A stretch of DNA of 64,000 nt from Maratus speciosus (lineage: Eukaryota; Arthropoda; Arachnida; Araneae; Salticidae): the NCBI GenBank assembly GCA_963932465.1, contig OZ010790.1, positions 96,626,363 to 96,690,362 of the forward strand, given 5' to 3'. Position 1 is the stretch's first letter. Each line of letters opens with the position of its first letter. The notes beneath the pieces are model-generated. The model was not told the DNA's origin. It ran no database searches and was given only the letters and a program-made list of their open reading frames with translations. A program made the translations under genes and the position numbers. Shown piece by piece: positions 12,532 to 24,485 of the stretch.

Positions 12532-12651
12532 ACTTTCTTCTATCTTTACAAGAAGAAAGTATTGGTTTCATGAAAATTTTCGAATTCCAGTTTTCGACGG
12601 ATTTACACGTTTTATGAGTCAGAGATTCCAAAAAACATGTTTTTACAAAAT

Positions 12652-12663
12652 GTCTGTCTGTGA

Positions 12664-12697
<34 letters not shown>

Positions 12698-12724
12698 CTG
12701 TCTGTCTGTCCGTCTGTCTGTCTG
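12652..12724 (+). repeat. (TCTG)n microsatellite
   Basis: An interrupted CTGT/CCGT tetranucleotide tract between the head hairpin and the tandem array of the family A element. Confidence 0.95.
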
Positions 12725-12744
12725 TATGTGACACAAATTTTGTG

Positions 12745-13730
12745 GGCGCTCTATCTCAAGAACTAATGCACAAAATTTCACAAAACTTCATATTTAGTTA
12801 GACCTTGATATAAACTGGAACTGATTAGTTTTTGGTGAAAATCGCCCAACAGGTGGCGCTGCTATGCGGCATTTTTAACGATTTCTGCAATAGCTGTATC
12901 TCAAGAACTACTACACAGATTTTCATAAAACTTCAGATTCAGTTAGTCCAGGATATAGTTTGGTGCTGATTACTTTTTTGTGAAAATCGCCCAACAGGTG
13001 GCGCTGGTATGCTGCATTGTTCATGATTATCGCAATAGCTGTAACTTAAGAAAAAATGCACGAATTTTCATGAAACTTCAGATTCAGTTAGTCACTGATA
13101 TAAATTATTGCTGCTTAATTTTTTGTGCAAATCGCCTAACAGGTGGCGCTGCTGTGCTGCATTTTTCACGATTTCCACAAGAGGTGTATCTCAAGAACTA
13201 TTGCACGGATTTTCATCAAACTTCAGATTTAGTTAGTCCTTGACATGAATTGATGTATAAATTAGTGCTGTTTAATTTTTGGTGTAAATCGCTCAACAGG
13301 TGACGCTGCTGTGCTGCATTTTTCACGATTTCCACAAGAGGTGTATCTCAAGAACTATTGCACGGATTTTCATGAAACTTCAGATTTAGTTAGTCCTTGA
13401 CATGAATTGATGTATAAATTAGTGCTGTTTAATTTTTGGTGTAAATCGCTCAACAGGTGGCGCTGCTATGCTGTATTTTTTGCGATTTCCGCAATAGCTT
13501 TATCTCAAGAACTAATGCTTGGATTTTCAACAAACTTCAGATTCAGGTATACCTTGATATCGTTTAGTGCTGTTTACTTTTGGTGTAAATCGCTCAACAG
13601 GTGGCGCTGCTATGCCACATTTGTTTCAGAATTTCCGCTATAGCTCTATCTCAAGAACTAATGCACGAATTTTTATCCAACTTCAAATTCAGATATACTT
13701 TGATATGAATTGGTGCTAAATCGTTGTTAT
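12745..13730 (+). repeat. Tandem array, 145-157-bp units
   Basis: Each unit contains TATCTCAAGAACTA, AACTTCAGATT, TTAGT, and CAACAGGTGGCGCTGCT. Two adjacent units (about 13163-13480) are nearly identical, including a 12-bp longer spacer, suggesting recent unit duplication within an otherwise diverged array. Confidence 0.9.
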
Positions 13731-13964
13731 TTCTTGTACTATTTAAATGATTTAATTGACGGGATTTATATAGAAGAAAGTTTTGTGATGGCCACAACAT
13801 ACTAGTTTCGTAAATAATCATAAAGTTAGAAAAGGTCAAAATTTGAATTGTTAGTTTTGCATCCACATGACAAACTGCTATCATCCTAAAAATCATCTCA
13901 TTGAAATGCTTATTTTATAAAGAGAAACGTTAAAAAAAACTCAAACATATTCGAAACATTTTTT

Positions 13965-14075
13965 AGGTGCGTTCGCAATTATATAAATACGTGTCACTTA
14001 TAGTCGTCGCCTGTCTGGCTATCCGTGTATAACAGAGCAAAAATTAGGCAACCGAATGGTTTGAAAATTAATATA
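13965..14075 (+). mobile_element. Head fragment of the AGGTGCGTTCG family
   Basis: AGGTGCGTTCGCAATTATAT at 13965, then a CTGTCTGG-type zone, AACAGAGCAAAAA and ACCGAATGG. This matches the reverse complement of 42400-42514, the head of the element at 40949-42514. No tandem array or matching tail follows, so it is truncated. Confidence 0.7.
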
Positions 14076-15694
14076 TAATCGTTGCTGAATTTTGTCATTT
14101 AAAATTTTACAATAATCGAATCAAAAGTTTGCTTCATTCTATTAAATAATATCATATGTAATTAATTCAATGATATCTCATGATAAGTAATGAGTCTAGG
14201 TTGCCATGTTGATTTCTGATTTATTCTGATGACATGGTGATTACACGTTTATTCTGATAAGGCTCTTCCCTGGTTAGATTTGAAGGTTCATTCGTTAAGT
14301 ATAAAAGGGTGGAAACGGAGGGCGTAATCCATCTTTAATTTATTTTTCGAGGGGCATTATTCTTTGAAATAAGAGTATAATATATAATTAGTGTGAATAG
14401 CCTGTGAGCTCAATGCCTTCAGTTTAACCGGGCACTTTTCTTTTTATTATTATATTTTCAAATAAGTTAAAATATGTTTGCTTCAACTCAAAATAAAAAT
14501 TCTCAAAATTCTGATAGAAAAGAATTTCCAATCGAAACACTTTCTTTTGAGTAAGGAAGTGACAGCAGAAAACAAGGAAAATAACTGACATAAAAACAAC
14601 GCATAATAAATAATAAAAAAAAAAAACGAAAGATGTCTCGAAACAGGAAGAAGCAAGAAGAACGGAAATAGAGATAGTAAGCAAAGCTGATAACATTATC
14701 AAAACAAAAGAAATTCGATGTTAATGAAAAGAAAAGATGAGCCAAAACAGCTGCTGAGTAAATCAGAGGAACATGTTATGAATATGAATAAAGCAATTTA
14801 AAATACGAATTTGAAAGTTTTCCTACAGATGAAAAGATTAAAATAAACGAGATTTTTATTTCATGATTCGGGATATCGTATTTAATCGTGTATAATGCTC
14901 AAGCATTTATAAAGCTCACACTGTTTTTTTTAATGTGAAAAATTGAAAAATATATCTTATGTTTGTGCGTATCATGCTATTTAAACGTGATCAGAAAAGT
15001 TTGAAATAAAGATAAAATGTAACTTTATTTTATATATATATATATATAACGTTTGAACCTTTAGAAATGTCGTAGAGTTCGTTTGAAAGGAAAATTCTTA
15101 AATTTACGGTCTTACGAGCCGTAAATGTTCAACTGCGCAGGCCAACAATAACTGTGGAGGCAAAATTTTAAACTAAATTATCGTGTACAAAATTATCGTG
15201 TGTTTTTGAGCGGTTTTGGTTCAACAACTGTTCAACAATCTCGAGTTATTTCGGGTTTTATTAAATAATACTATTAACAAAAAAAAAAATAAAAAAAATA
15301 AAAAAAATAAAAAACAGACTAGAATTTTGTTTTTAGGCTTTACAAAGCATCTATCTACAATACGCTTGTTTTATTAAGTTCTATAATTTTAGATTAATAA
15401 TAGATCTAAATTAATAATAGCTTTAGATTAATAATAAGTCTAAAAATTTTCCACAAACAATGGAACACATATTGGAAAGTAAAAAGAGGACTTTAAGGAA
15501 TTTAAAGAACGATTTTTAACCGACTTAAAGAAAAGAGGAGGTTATCAATTCGACTCGTATATATTTTTTTATGTACATTCATCAAATTATTACGAAACTA
15601 CGCGACCGATTCATGTGATTTTTTTTATTATTGAAAGTGGATATTCTCGAATAGATTCCAGTTAAATTTCCTCTAAATTGGTTCCATGTTTTTT
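14076..15694. other. Non-coding AT-rich interval
   Basis: No gene recognised. It holds a (TA)n run at about 15032-15049 and A-rich tracts at 15281-15315. Open frames on the minus strand around 14424-14745 are low-complexity F/C/S-rich translations of AT-rich DNA. Confidence 0.3.
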
Positions 15695-16418
15695 TTAAGG
15701 GGGTCCGGGACACATTTTCAAAAAAATTTTATTTATTGAGTTAAAATTTTGAATTTTTTTGTGATGGTTAACCATATCATTTGTAAACAAAATCAGATGG
15801 TAAAACTTCTCATAGCTTTTTTAAAAAAAATTTTAATTTAACATTTATGAAAAAAGTGGTATAACTTAAAATCGTTATAACTCGACATATTATATGTAGA
15901 ATTTAAATTGTTTTTCCTTTAAATAAACAGAAATATATATTTTTTAATTTAGAGCCAGCATTTCAAAAAATATTATTTTTTAAAAAAATTAAAAATATTT
16001 AAGGAAAAAATTACAAAAAAAGTGGTGCAACTTTTTTTTTAAATCATATTTTCAAAAGTAAATATTTTTTTCAAATATGCTGGCTCAAAAGTAAAGTAAA
16101 ATAATTGAAAAAGATATGTTTCGAGTTTCAACCCTGTATCTTTGACGGTTCTCGAGTTATAAGAATTTAAATATAAGAAATGGTGAAAAAACCTATCATG
16201 AACAAAAACGCAATTTCACAAGAACTCGTTTCCTTGACAACCATAGCTTGAAAGGCAGATTTTGAAAACAAACCAAAACGAAAAAATTAATATTTCCTGT
16301 TCTAATTAAGATAGAAACATGATTTAAACATCATTTTAAGCAGAAAACGGCAGAGAAATTTTTAATCCAATAAAAAAAATTGAAAAATTGAAACTTTTTG
16401 TGTCCCGGACCCCCTTAA
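15695..16418. mobile_element. TTAA-flanked MITE with perfect 16-bp TIRs
   Basis: TTAA is followed by GGGGGTCCGGGACACA (15699-15714). The exact complement TGTGTCCCGGACCCCC (16399-16414) is followed by TTAA. The 724-bp interior is AT-rich and non-coding. A TTAA target duplication plus G/C-start TIRs suggests a piggyBac-type non-autonomous element. Because TTAA is palindromic, it could also be part of the TIR. Confidence 0.9.
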
Positions 16419-17309
16419 ATTGACAAAAATTAATAAAATCAACGTTTTTCTTCATTCTGTTGTATGCCAACTGCTTGCGAATCGCTGTATTTTTTAATTG
16501 ATAGAGGATACTCTCGAATGTATCCCATTTTAATTTCATCAGAATTGGTTCATTACTTTTTCAGAAATAATAAAAGGATAATAAATAAAATTAAATAAAC
16601 ATCTTTAAAATACTTCATTTTTAACGATTTTCATCAAGTGACGTAGCGCTATCGGTTTGATGAGAAAATGACTACCCGACGATTTTCCTTCCTTCTTCAG
16701 ACAGTTTTGTTTCTACGATTGTTGTAGGGAAAACCTCTAAGTAATTAAATCTCTTTTTTTTTCAAATTTTATAATTATAGAATCAGTGTTCCACGATTAA
16801 TCGGTTGTTAATATTATTTTCATTTGGTTATAATTTTTCTTCAATGGTTGGCCAAATTGTTAAGGTTAGTCAAAAGCCAATGGGGAACCTTGTGTGCAGG
16901 TATGAGTGGTTCATAAAGTTGTTGAAAATATTCGATTTATAATTCACACCCCACTTCCTATTCCTAAAGGTTTAGGAAAAATCTGCGCATTAACCCGATT
17001 CAATAAGGTAGGTATAAAAGATTCACGAAATATCTTGATATGATGTCATTTTACGATTCTTGAAGACTCTCTAGAGAATAAATAAGGTATCAATAACTTA
17101 CACTTTTACAGCTTTGTGTTTTTGCTTTTTCTAGTCTGCTAACTTTGATTTTAAAATTTATTTATGTACAAATGATGTAGCAATACATTTTCAAAGTTTA
17201 ACTATGTTCTAAAAAAATTATGATTATTTCATTTCAGCATATGTTTGGTACTCTGACAAAGTGGTTTTCGCGAACAGGTTCCTGCACATGCAGCGAGAAT
17301 TACTTCTGT
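16419..17309. other. Non-coding interval
   Basis: Sequence right of the MITE (16495-16550) resembles sequence left of it (15635-15690): GATA(T/C)TCTCGAAT, TTTAATTTC, GAATTGGTTC. The MITE therefore seems to have landed in a diverged tandem repeat. Nothing else recognised. Confidence 0.35.
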
Positions 17310-17720
17310 CTAAGACCAAGACAAAACGATTTTGACGGATTTACTGCACGTTTTGTTTGGGATATTACCCCTAGACTTAGGTGCCGATGAGGACAGGGGC
17401 TTTACGGCTTTCATCCGCTGGCAAAAGAGCATTGATGACACAAGGCTGACGCCCGACATAAGCCCGATCCGGTGAACTTCTGATCTCACTCCGAAAACTA
17501 CGCGTCTTTACTATACGGATGGATCAAACTCAAATTGCAAATGATCCTTGGCCGAACTTCCGCCGAAAGTCCTAACTCGACTATATTTCGTCCTGGCGAT
17601 CTCATTTTCCGGGGTCGGCAGATAGGACTTTTTGCCTGCAAGGCAGATCACCTTTCGAGCATTGGCTCCCGACTACAATTGAATCGGTTTTGAAACCTTT
17701 GCGTACTAGTTTTCGACAGT
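17310..17720 (+). pseudogene. Possible non-LTR pol fragment (start of RNase H)
   Basis: A GC-richer island in AT-rich surroundings. One frame reads ISPIR, then TSDLTPKTTRLYYTDGSN, which resembles the RT-RNase H linker plus the first RNase H strand (YTDGS) of non-LTR elements. The frame is broken soon after. It may be the left piece of the same element whose RNase H resumes at about 19950. Family and linkage are inference. Confidence 0.35.
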
Positions 17721-18429
17721 TTGATCACTGCGTAATCTTTTACAGAGTGCATTGCAATATCATATGAATTTTTGTCGATTAGCTAATCATATGGAATAGA
17801 AGAAATTGTGCGATGCAAAAATAGTATTTAAAACGTAAAAAAAATCGTTTTAATTCAAAAAATAAATATTGTTAATTGACAATATTTTCCACTATAAGAT
17901 GCAAATATATTTCCATAACGAGGATTTAACTAATTGAAATATAATAAATCTTGTTTTGTCTAAAGTCAAATATTGCTGTTAAATAATTTTACAGTAAAAA
18001 TTACAATTAAATTTGCAATTTTCTATTGTAAGATACAAATAAAATTACATTTAATTTAAAAATTATATTCTTGCTTATCAGTAACTCACACTGTTGATAT
18101 ACAAATATTATTGCATCTTACAAAGAATAATTAACAGTAATTTTCATCCCAAGATCAGCAATATTTATAATTTAAATTAAACAAAATGCCTTACCTTTTA
18201 ACTAATTACGCCCTCGATATGAGAACATTTTTGTATTTTATAGCGGAAAATATTTCCGCATAACAATATTTACTGTTTGAATTAAAACGAACTTTTATAC
18301 ATTTTAATTAGATAATTTTTGTATCTTACAATATAAAATATTCTCATTTAACATTGCGTCCCAGCTGTGAAAACTCTATCATTTAAAACATCTCATTAAA
18401 TTTTGGTCATGTATGGAAAAAATTTCTTT
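17721..18429. other. AT-rich non-coding interval
   Basis: Very AT-rich, with recurrent ATTGTAAGATACAAAT-like motifs (about 17895, 18030, 18115, 18325) in both orientations, suggesting a decayed satellite. No coding sequence. Confidence 0.3.
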
Positions 18430-19320
18430 TTTTTCAATATCTAAATAATTATTTTAATTTAAAAATAAAAATCAGTCTTTTTTTTTTTTACTTTTAAAAG
18501 CGATAAAATGAAATTTACCACTATCTGGAGAAAAAAAAGAGTATCAACATCTTTATAATTTATACAATAACACTCTCTGAATGTTTTCCAAATAAATTAC
18601 TTTTTTAATCAGAAATTTCTAATTCACAACTAAGAAAATACATTCAGAGCAAATAGTTTATTGTTATAATAGTCTAAATTTCATAAATTATGCTGATATA
18701 ATCTAAATTTCAGATCTTATAATTTTCAATTTATTCATCTAATAGTTATTTTAATTAAAAAAATTCTTCAGTCATCTTTTTTTAACTTTTAAAAAGTATA
18801 AAATTAAATTTATCACTATCTGGGGGGGGGGGGGGTATTGATCAACATCTTTATAATTTATACATTAACATTATCTGAATTATTTCTAAATAAAATAATT
18901 TTTAAATCAGAAATTTCTAATTCATAATTAAGAAAATACATTTAGAAGGAACAGTTTGTTGTTGTAATAGTCTAAATTTCTGATATAATCTAAATTTTAG
19001 ATCTAAAATTTTCAATTTATTTATCTAATATTAATTTTAATTTAAAAAATGTTCAGATTTTTTTTTAACTTTTAAAAGGTATAAAATTAAATTTATTACT
19101 TTTTTTGGGGGGGGGGGGGGGGAGATGAACAACTTCGTTATAATTTATACAATAACATTATCTGAACTATTTCTAAATAAATTAATGTTTAAATCAAAAA
19201 TTTCTAATTCATAACTAAGAAAATACATTTAGAGTAAATAGTTTGTTGTTGTAATAGTCTAAATTTCAGATATTATCCTGACCTAATCTAAATTTTAGAT
19301 CTAATAATTTTCATTTTATT
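18430..19320. repeat. Three tandem units of ~290 bp with G-runs
   Basis: Units share AACTTTTAAAA..TATAAAATTAAATTTATCACT at 18490, 18785 and 19068 (spacing about 293 and 284), then TAATTTATACA and GAAAATACATTTAGAG. The second and third units carry runs of about 13-16 G (18822 and 19108) where the first has GGAGAAAAAAAAG. Non-coding. Confidence 0.8.
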
Positions 19321-19949
19321 TATCTAAATCAACAAAACAGTAAATATCTCTAACCATTGTATTAAGTATAATTTTAAGTATGAATGTCTATAGTTAATTA
19401 TTGAAAAAAAGAAAGAAAGAACAAACAAACACTTTTGAATTGTTAGTTTACTTTTACACTAATTGCACTGTTATTTGTGAGTTTTTAAGAGATTTAAGTT
19501 TACTGATTTGCAAATAAAAATATATTCTCACCAAATAACATTTCTTGGAAAGTTTTTTCTTCCCCCTGCATTCCTTCGACTGCCCATTTACAAATGATGT
19601 CCTTGAAACGAGAAAAAGTATTTGGAGCGGGAGGGAGATAAGATATTGCAGGGCATTGGGCAGTTTTATTCACGTGACACACACCCTCTATCATCATTGC
19701 AGGGGTATCTATACAGCAGAAACAAAAAATAACACCTCAGTAAAAAGATTCAGTTTTCATTACTTTCCGATTGCCGGCCGATTACATACATAAGAATATT
19801 TACCGATTAATTGACTTGTAATAATAATAAAATTTCCTGCCAACGTTTTCCAACGACATTATCTAGATAAATCGCTAGATTTTGTTCAGACGATATTGTG
19901 AAGCTCTCAATTCGACTACTGACAATTTATCGACAATTCTAGTATTAGG

Positions 19950-20383
19950 CCGAAATTTAGCCGATATCTCTTGCTATTGGGGAAGCAACTAGACGGCACC
20001 GTCGGGAGCAAGTTCTTGACCGTTGTCAAAGGTCTGATCGTAGTGGAGAACAAGTTCCGACTCACAGATGGTGCAGAAGTCTTTGAGGCGGATGTTCATG
20101 CTATCAAAGAAGCAATTAGAGACGCCCATCGAAGAGGTCTCGGTGAACTCGATATCCACTCGTATTCGAGATCAGTGCTGTGAGCGCTTTGCAGCCTAGT
20201 GTCTCAATACAAGGCGATAGCTGATATTAAGAACTTGATTAAATCAACTGGAATCGAAGATCATACGCATTGGATCCGGGATCACGTGGGACACACCTAA
20301 AATGAACGGGTGGATGTGCTGACCAAAGCCGCCACGATCCGACGATCAGTCGACATGGAGATGAAAGTCACAAGCCTCTCGAC
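19950..20383 (+). pseudogene. Non-LTR RNase H fragment (second non-LTR element)
   Basis: The frame 19971-20183 and its continuation read LDGTVGS, VFEADVHAIKEAI, then IHSYSRSVL followed by a stop. Next come HWIRDHVGHT, stop, NERVDVLTKAAT. This is RNase H with Glu retained but the second catalytic Asp changed to Tyr (SDS to SYS) and two nonsense codons. The fragment ends exactly at a hAT-like insertion at 20384. The frame stays open across the far side of that insertion (30033 onwards), supporting one interrupted element. Confidence 0.75.
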
Positions 20384-21085
20384 CAGTGGTTCCCAAGGTG
20401 GGGCGTACGCCCCATTGGGGGGGGGGCTATTCCAAATTTGCTACTCACTCATTTGCTGTGAATTTCTTGTGTCTTTTTTTAATGTAACGTTGCAGATGAA
20501 AAATAAATGGAATACAAGCAAAATTAAAACAATCAGTTTTTGTTATTGCATTTTTAAAATGTTCCTAAAAAAAGTTTAAAATAGATTTAACACCAGAATA
20601 ATTATACGAATATTTTTTTCACATATATATATATATATTTTTTTTTTGACATCGTTTTGTAGCATTAAATCTCACTATAATTTTTCTGAAATTGAATTTT
20701 ACAATTTTTCGAACGCTTTCGATCATTTACCAAACGAGTTTTCTACTTCTATTCGCACTTCTATATGTAACACGAAGGTTTTTTACACTACTTAAAAGTA
20801 TATATACTACTTAAAAGTATATATAATTTGACTGTCTTGAACATATTGAACAAAAAAAAAATATATGAAATATATGAAAAAGATAATGCCTACTTTATAA
20901 AACTTATAAATCTCAAATAGCATATAAATATCTACGGCTCTAGTGCAGGCATCTTGCACAGTAAATAAATTTACATGATGATATAAACATTTTAAATTTT
21001 AAAATAAGATAATACATGGAAGACAACTAATCATATTTGGTAAGAAAAATCAGAAAAATGTGTTGTGATGGAGAGTGATGCCTAC

Positions 21086-21765
21086 TTAAAGGGTCTAGCC
21101 GGATAAGCATAGCGAAATGGCCCCCACGGCCGATGTTTGAAATAACATGGGTGGTAATAAGGCTCACCTTGAGAATACAATATAGAGTGTTTTTAGCCCT
21201 TGACCTTGAACTGTCCTTGAGATAATCGACGAAGTATGCGCCTGCGCTACTATTTTTCAAATACGTTTTTTTCAAAAAGTACAAAAGTTAAAAAAATTAA
21301 ACCAACGCCAATTATTGAAGAATATATTAGTTCACATCATATATTTTTTTCATACTTTTACGCAAATTTTAATATAGAAAAATAAACAAAAATATTTTTG
21401 AAAAAATTATTAATGTAGTAATTTTATACTTACACCAACCAAAAAATTACAGAATAATCCTCAAAGTATGTACTTTTAAGAAAAAAAAAATTCGTTAAAA
21501 TCGAAGATGCGCTTTTTGAGTTATAAAAAAAAATAATGATAGCAGCTTTCTAAAATATTCGTAACTTTCCGTGTTTGTATTTGCAGAAATACGCTACTAT
21601 CAATGCATTGGTCGAATCGTGACATTTCCAATTGGGCAGGATGCGCAGTGCGCCAAAATAAGAGAATGTTTTCATACATACCACTTCCCTATAGGTTTGT
21701 TTCGTGTTTGTAAATATTCTGTTATTTTGGCGTCAGTGCGTCCTGCTCGCGTAATAATATCAAGT
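21086..21765 (+). repeat. Foldback left arm
   Basis: Inverted copy of 22690-23359. Shared blocks include CATAGCGAAATGGCC-like, GTATTCTCA.GGTGAGCC, CAATGCATTGGTCGA and CCTATAGGTTTGTTTCGTG. Confidence 0.85.
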
Positions 21766-22689
21766 CAATGGTCTAGTCGATTGTGCAAGTGAAGCTGAAT
21801 AGGGGCTGTAAATATATAAAGTTATCAACTTTTTAGCAATTTCAGACTCCCTACAATCTTCCGAAATCAGAAGTTATCTTTCCTCGAAACCCATCCTCCT
21901 CCTAATAATATTGTTACGTGTCTGAGGGGGTTTTTTTCCTTTTTTTTCTTTTTATACGTTTCAATGCGATATACAGGTATGGTTGTAAATTTTTATTCGC
22001 ATATTTTACTGATTTAAATGAGAAGAAATTCATAAAATATCACTTTTATTTAAGAAATAACTCTGTGTCAAATAACATTTTAAAGAAATACTTATTGTTT
22101 AAAAGATTTTAAAATAGCTCTTTTTTACATTATAATGCATTGAGCAGTAGTATTGTCTTCTTGCACTTCGCCCTTGCATGGGGCTAAACAGAACTGTAAA
22201 TAAAACAGCTGGACAAAATTCTTCCCCATCTTTTACTAGAAAAAATATCAAGTATTATTTCGAATCTGGTTTCTCTAACAACGATTTACATAGCAATATG
22301 GCAGGAGAATATTAATGGTGAACGTTAGGTTATTCCATATTTTGGAATGAAATGTTTTATAAACATTGAATATGGTTTTAATAATAACTTTGCATTTTCA
22401 TAAAAAGAAGAAAACGTACTTTTAAAAAGTAAATGTAAAGAAAAAGATACCAAAAAAATAAATTTTGGTTTGATCAAAAATGATAACGATATCAAATCAC
22501 AACACCCCCTCACCCTACAGGTATCTTCCGATGCCAAGTGCCAGACTCCCCCCGTTCCCCATACACACACATATATACACTCCCCCCTAAAGTTATACGT
22601 TATATATGTACACTGTACAGCCCCATAGCCTTCTTCTACGTGAAAATCATGGTAGGTAAATGTTACCCTTTTATTTTTCATTTCTTGAT

Positions 22690-23359
22690 ATTATAACGCG
22701 AAAAGGATACGCAGTGCACCAAAATAACAGAATATTTACAAACACGAAACAAACCTATAGGGAAGTGGTATATATGGAAACATTCTCATATTTTGGCGCA
22801 CTGCGCATCCTGCCCGAGTGAAAATGTCACGAATCGACCAATGCATTGATAGTAATGTATTTCTGCAAATTCAAACAGGGAACGTTACTAATATTTTAGC
22901 AAGTTGCTAGCATTATTTTTTTATAGCTCAAAAAGCGCAAGTTCGATTTTAACGATTTTTTTTTTCTTAAGAGTACGTACTTTGACATTATTCTGTAATT
23001 TTTTGGTTGGTGTAAGTATAAAATTACTACATTAATAATTTTTTCAAAAAATATTTGTGTTTATTTTTCTATGTTAAAATTTGTGTAAAAATATGAAAAA
23101 AATATATGATGTGAACTAATATATTCTTCAGTAACTGGCGTTGGTTTCATTTTTTTAACTTTTGTACTTTTGAGAAAAACGTATTTGAAAAATAGTAGCG
23201 TCGGCGCAAACTTCGCCGATTATCTCAAGGGCATTTGAAGGTCAGGGGCTAAAAACACTCTATATTGTATTCTCATGGTGAGCCTTATTACCACACATGT
23301 TATTTCAAAGATCGGCCTTTGGGGCTATTTCGCTATGCTTATCCGGCTAGACCCTTTAA
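22690..23359 (-). repeat. Foldback right arm
   Basis: Inverted copy of the left arm; ends CTAGACCCTTTAA, seven bases before the Gypsy insertion. Confidence 0.85.
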
Positions 23360-23366
23360 TAAAGAC

Positions 23367-23400
23367 TGTGTCGATGTGGGTTAGGATTAACTCGTTCGGC
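23367..23400 (-). repeat. Gypsy 3' LTR remnant (34 bp)
   Basis: TGTGTCGATGTGGGTTA and the following bases match the start of the 5' LTR with two mismatches. The rest of the LTR and the polypurine tract are missing. Confidence 0.8.
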
Positions 23401-24485
23401 ACAATGTCAGAGTCATTACACAGTTTCAAATCTGAAGTATAACATGTAGCAAGAGGTTCATTTGGATTGTCCATGCTTGCTATAACAAATGTGGTGGGCG
23501 ATTTTTGAGTTAAAATAATGTATGGTCTGTCACTTTTAGGCATGAACTTTGCAGTTTTATTGCTAGAGGTTTTACTTACTGGATGTAAGTCAACCCAAAC
23601 CTTGTCTCCTGGAGCAAAACAATGTCCTGGTTTTCTTTTACGGTCAGCGTATTTCTTTCTTTGATCTTGCTTAGCTTCAACTTTGTCCTTAATTTCTTTG
23701 GTGAAGTTTGCAAATTTCTTGAGGTATGGTGTAATTTCAGGTACAAAGTTGTCATTGTGAATTACAGCACGAATGTCGTGTTGAACATCGTCTGTCGTTC
23801 TTAATTCTCTCCCAAATTGTAAAAATGCTGCTCTTTCTCCAGTGGTGTCACACTTAGCAGTATTCATTGCAAAACGTATTGTTGGAAGTTTCTCTTCCCA
23901 TGAACAGTGGTCATTCTCTACTAATATAGCCAATTTCGGCTTGAGATCTCTATTTTTCCTCTCCACAGGGTTTGCCTGAAGATGATATATGGGAGTTGGG
24001 TTTTGTTTGATACCTAAAAGAAAACAAAGTTGTTGCATCACACTACTAACAAATTGTGGTCCGTTATCACATATTATACGCCTGGGTAGACCATATCTAA
24101 GGATAACTTCTTCGAGCAAAGTAGTTGCACACTGTGCTACAGTAGCTTCTGTAAGGGCAAATAGTTCAACCCATCTTGTTGCACAGTCTTCTACTATGAA
24201 TATCCATCTTTTACCATTCTTACTTTTTGGTAAAGGGCCAAAAAGATCAATTGATAGAACTTCAAATCGTTGTGAGTACACTGGTGTTTGTAACAAACCG
24301 GATGGTTTTTGATTAGAAGGTTTATACCTATTACATTCAGCACAATGTTTGACGTAATCTGCAATGTATGAACGCATTCCAGTCCAATAATATCTTTTGG
24401 ATATTCTATTTAATGTACCTTCAGCACCGTAGTGACCAGCCGTAGGTGAGTCATGGTGTTCTTTTAAAATTTTCTCTCTTTCATG
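23401..24485 (-). pseudogene. Gypsy integrase
   Basis: On the minus strand, one TGA near 24486-24488 precedes the H-x3-H / C-x2-C zinc-binding region (EHHDSPTAGHYG ... HCAECNRYK). The catalytic triad follows: D in LSIDLFGPL, D in ICDNGPQF, E in ANPVERKNRD. The C-terminal domain (PGHCFAPGDKVWVDLHPV) runs on into the LTR remnant and flank, ending at 23325. The domain looks intact apart from the upstream TGA; the natural C-terminus has been replaced by LTR and flank sequence. Confidence 0.9.

Larger units (their letters stand above)
12532..13805 (+). mobile_element. Helentron-like element with 145-157-bp repeats (family A)
   Basis: The head arm ACTTTCTTCTAT (12532-12543) is followed nine bases later by its complement AGAAGAAAGT (12551-12560), then by a (TCTG)n tract. 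Six anchored tandem units follow (AGGTGGCGCT at 12851, 12996, 13141, 13298, 13455, 13599; spacing 145, 145, 157, 157, 144). The complement ATAGAAGAAAGT recurs at 13770-13781. A small hairpin (TTGTG..CACAA) and CTAG (13802-13805) followed by T close it. It is non-coding. The architecture fits non-autonomous rolling-circle (Helitron/Helentron, HINE-type) elements. The exact 5' base is uncertain. Confidence 0.75.
21086..23359. mobile_element. Foldback element with ~680-bp inverted arms
   Basis: The left arm, about 21086-21765, and right arm, about 22690-23359, are inverted copies at roughly 85-90% identity by eye. They begin and end TTAAAGGGTCTAGCCGG / CCGGCTAGACCCTTTAA. The 925-bp centre is AT-rich and non-coding. 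TTAA at both tips may be the target duplication (then TIR AGGGTCTAGCC) or part of the arm. It sits inside the hAT-like element. Confidence 0.85.

Noticed and set aside
14424..14745. Minus-strand open frames rich in F, C, S and L, like a membrane protein
   Set aside because: Two overlapping frames in different phases, low-complexity and derived from AT-rich DNA. No start context or family resemblance.
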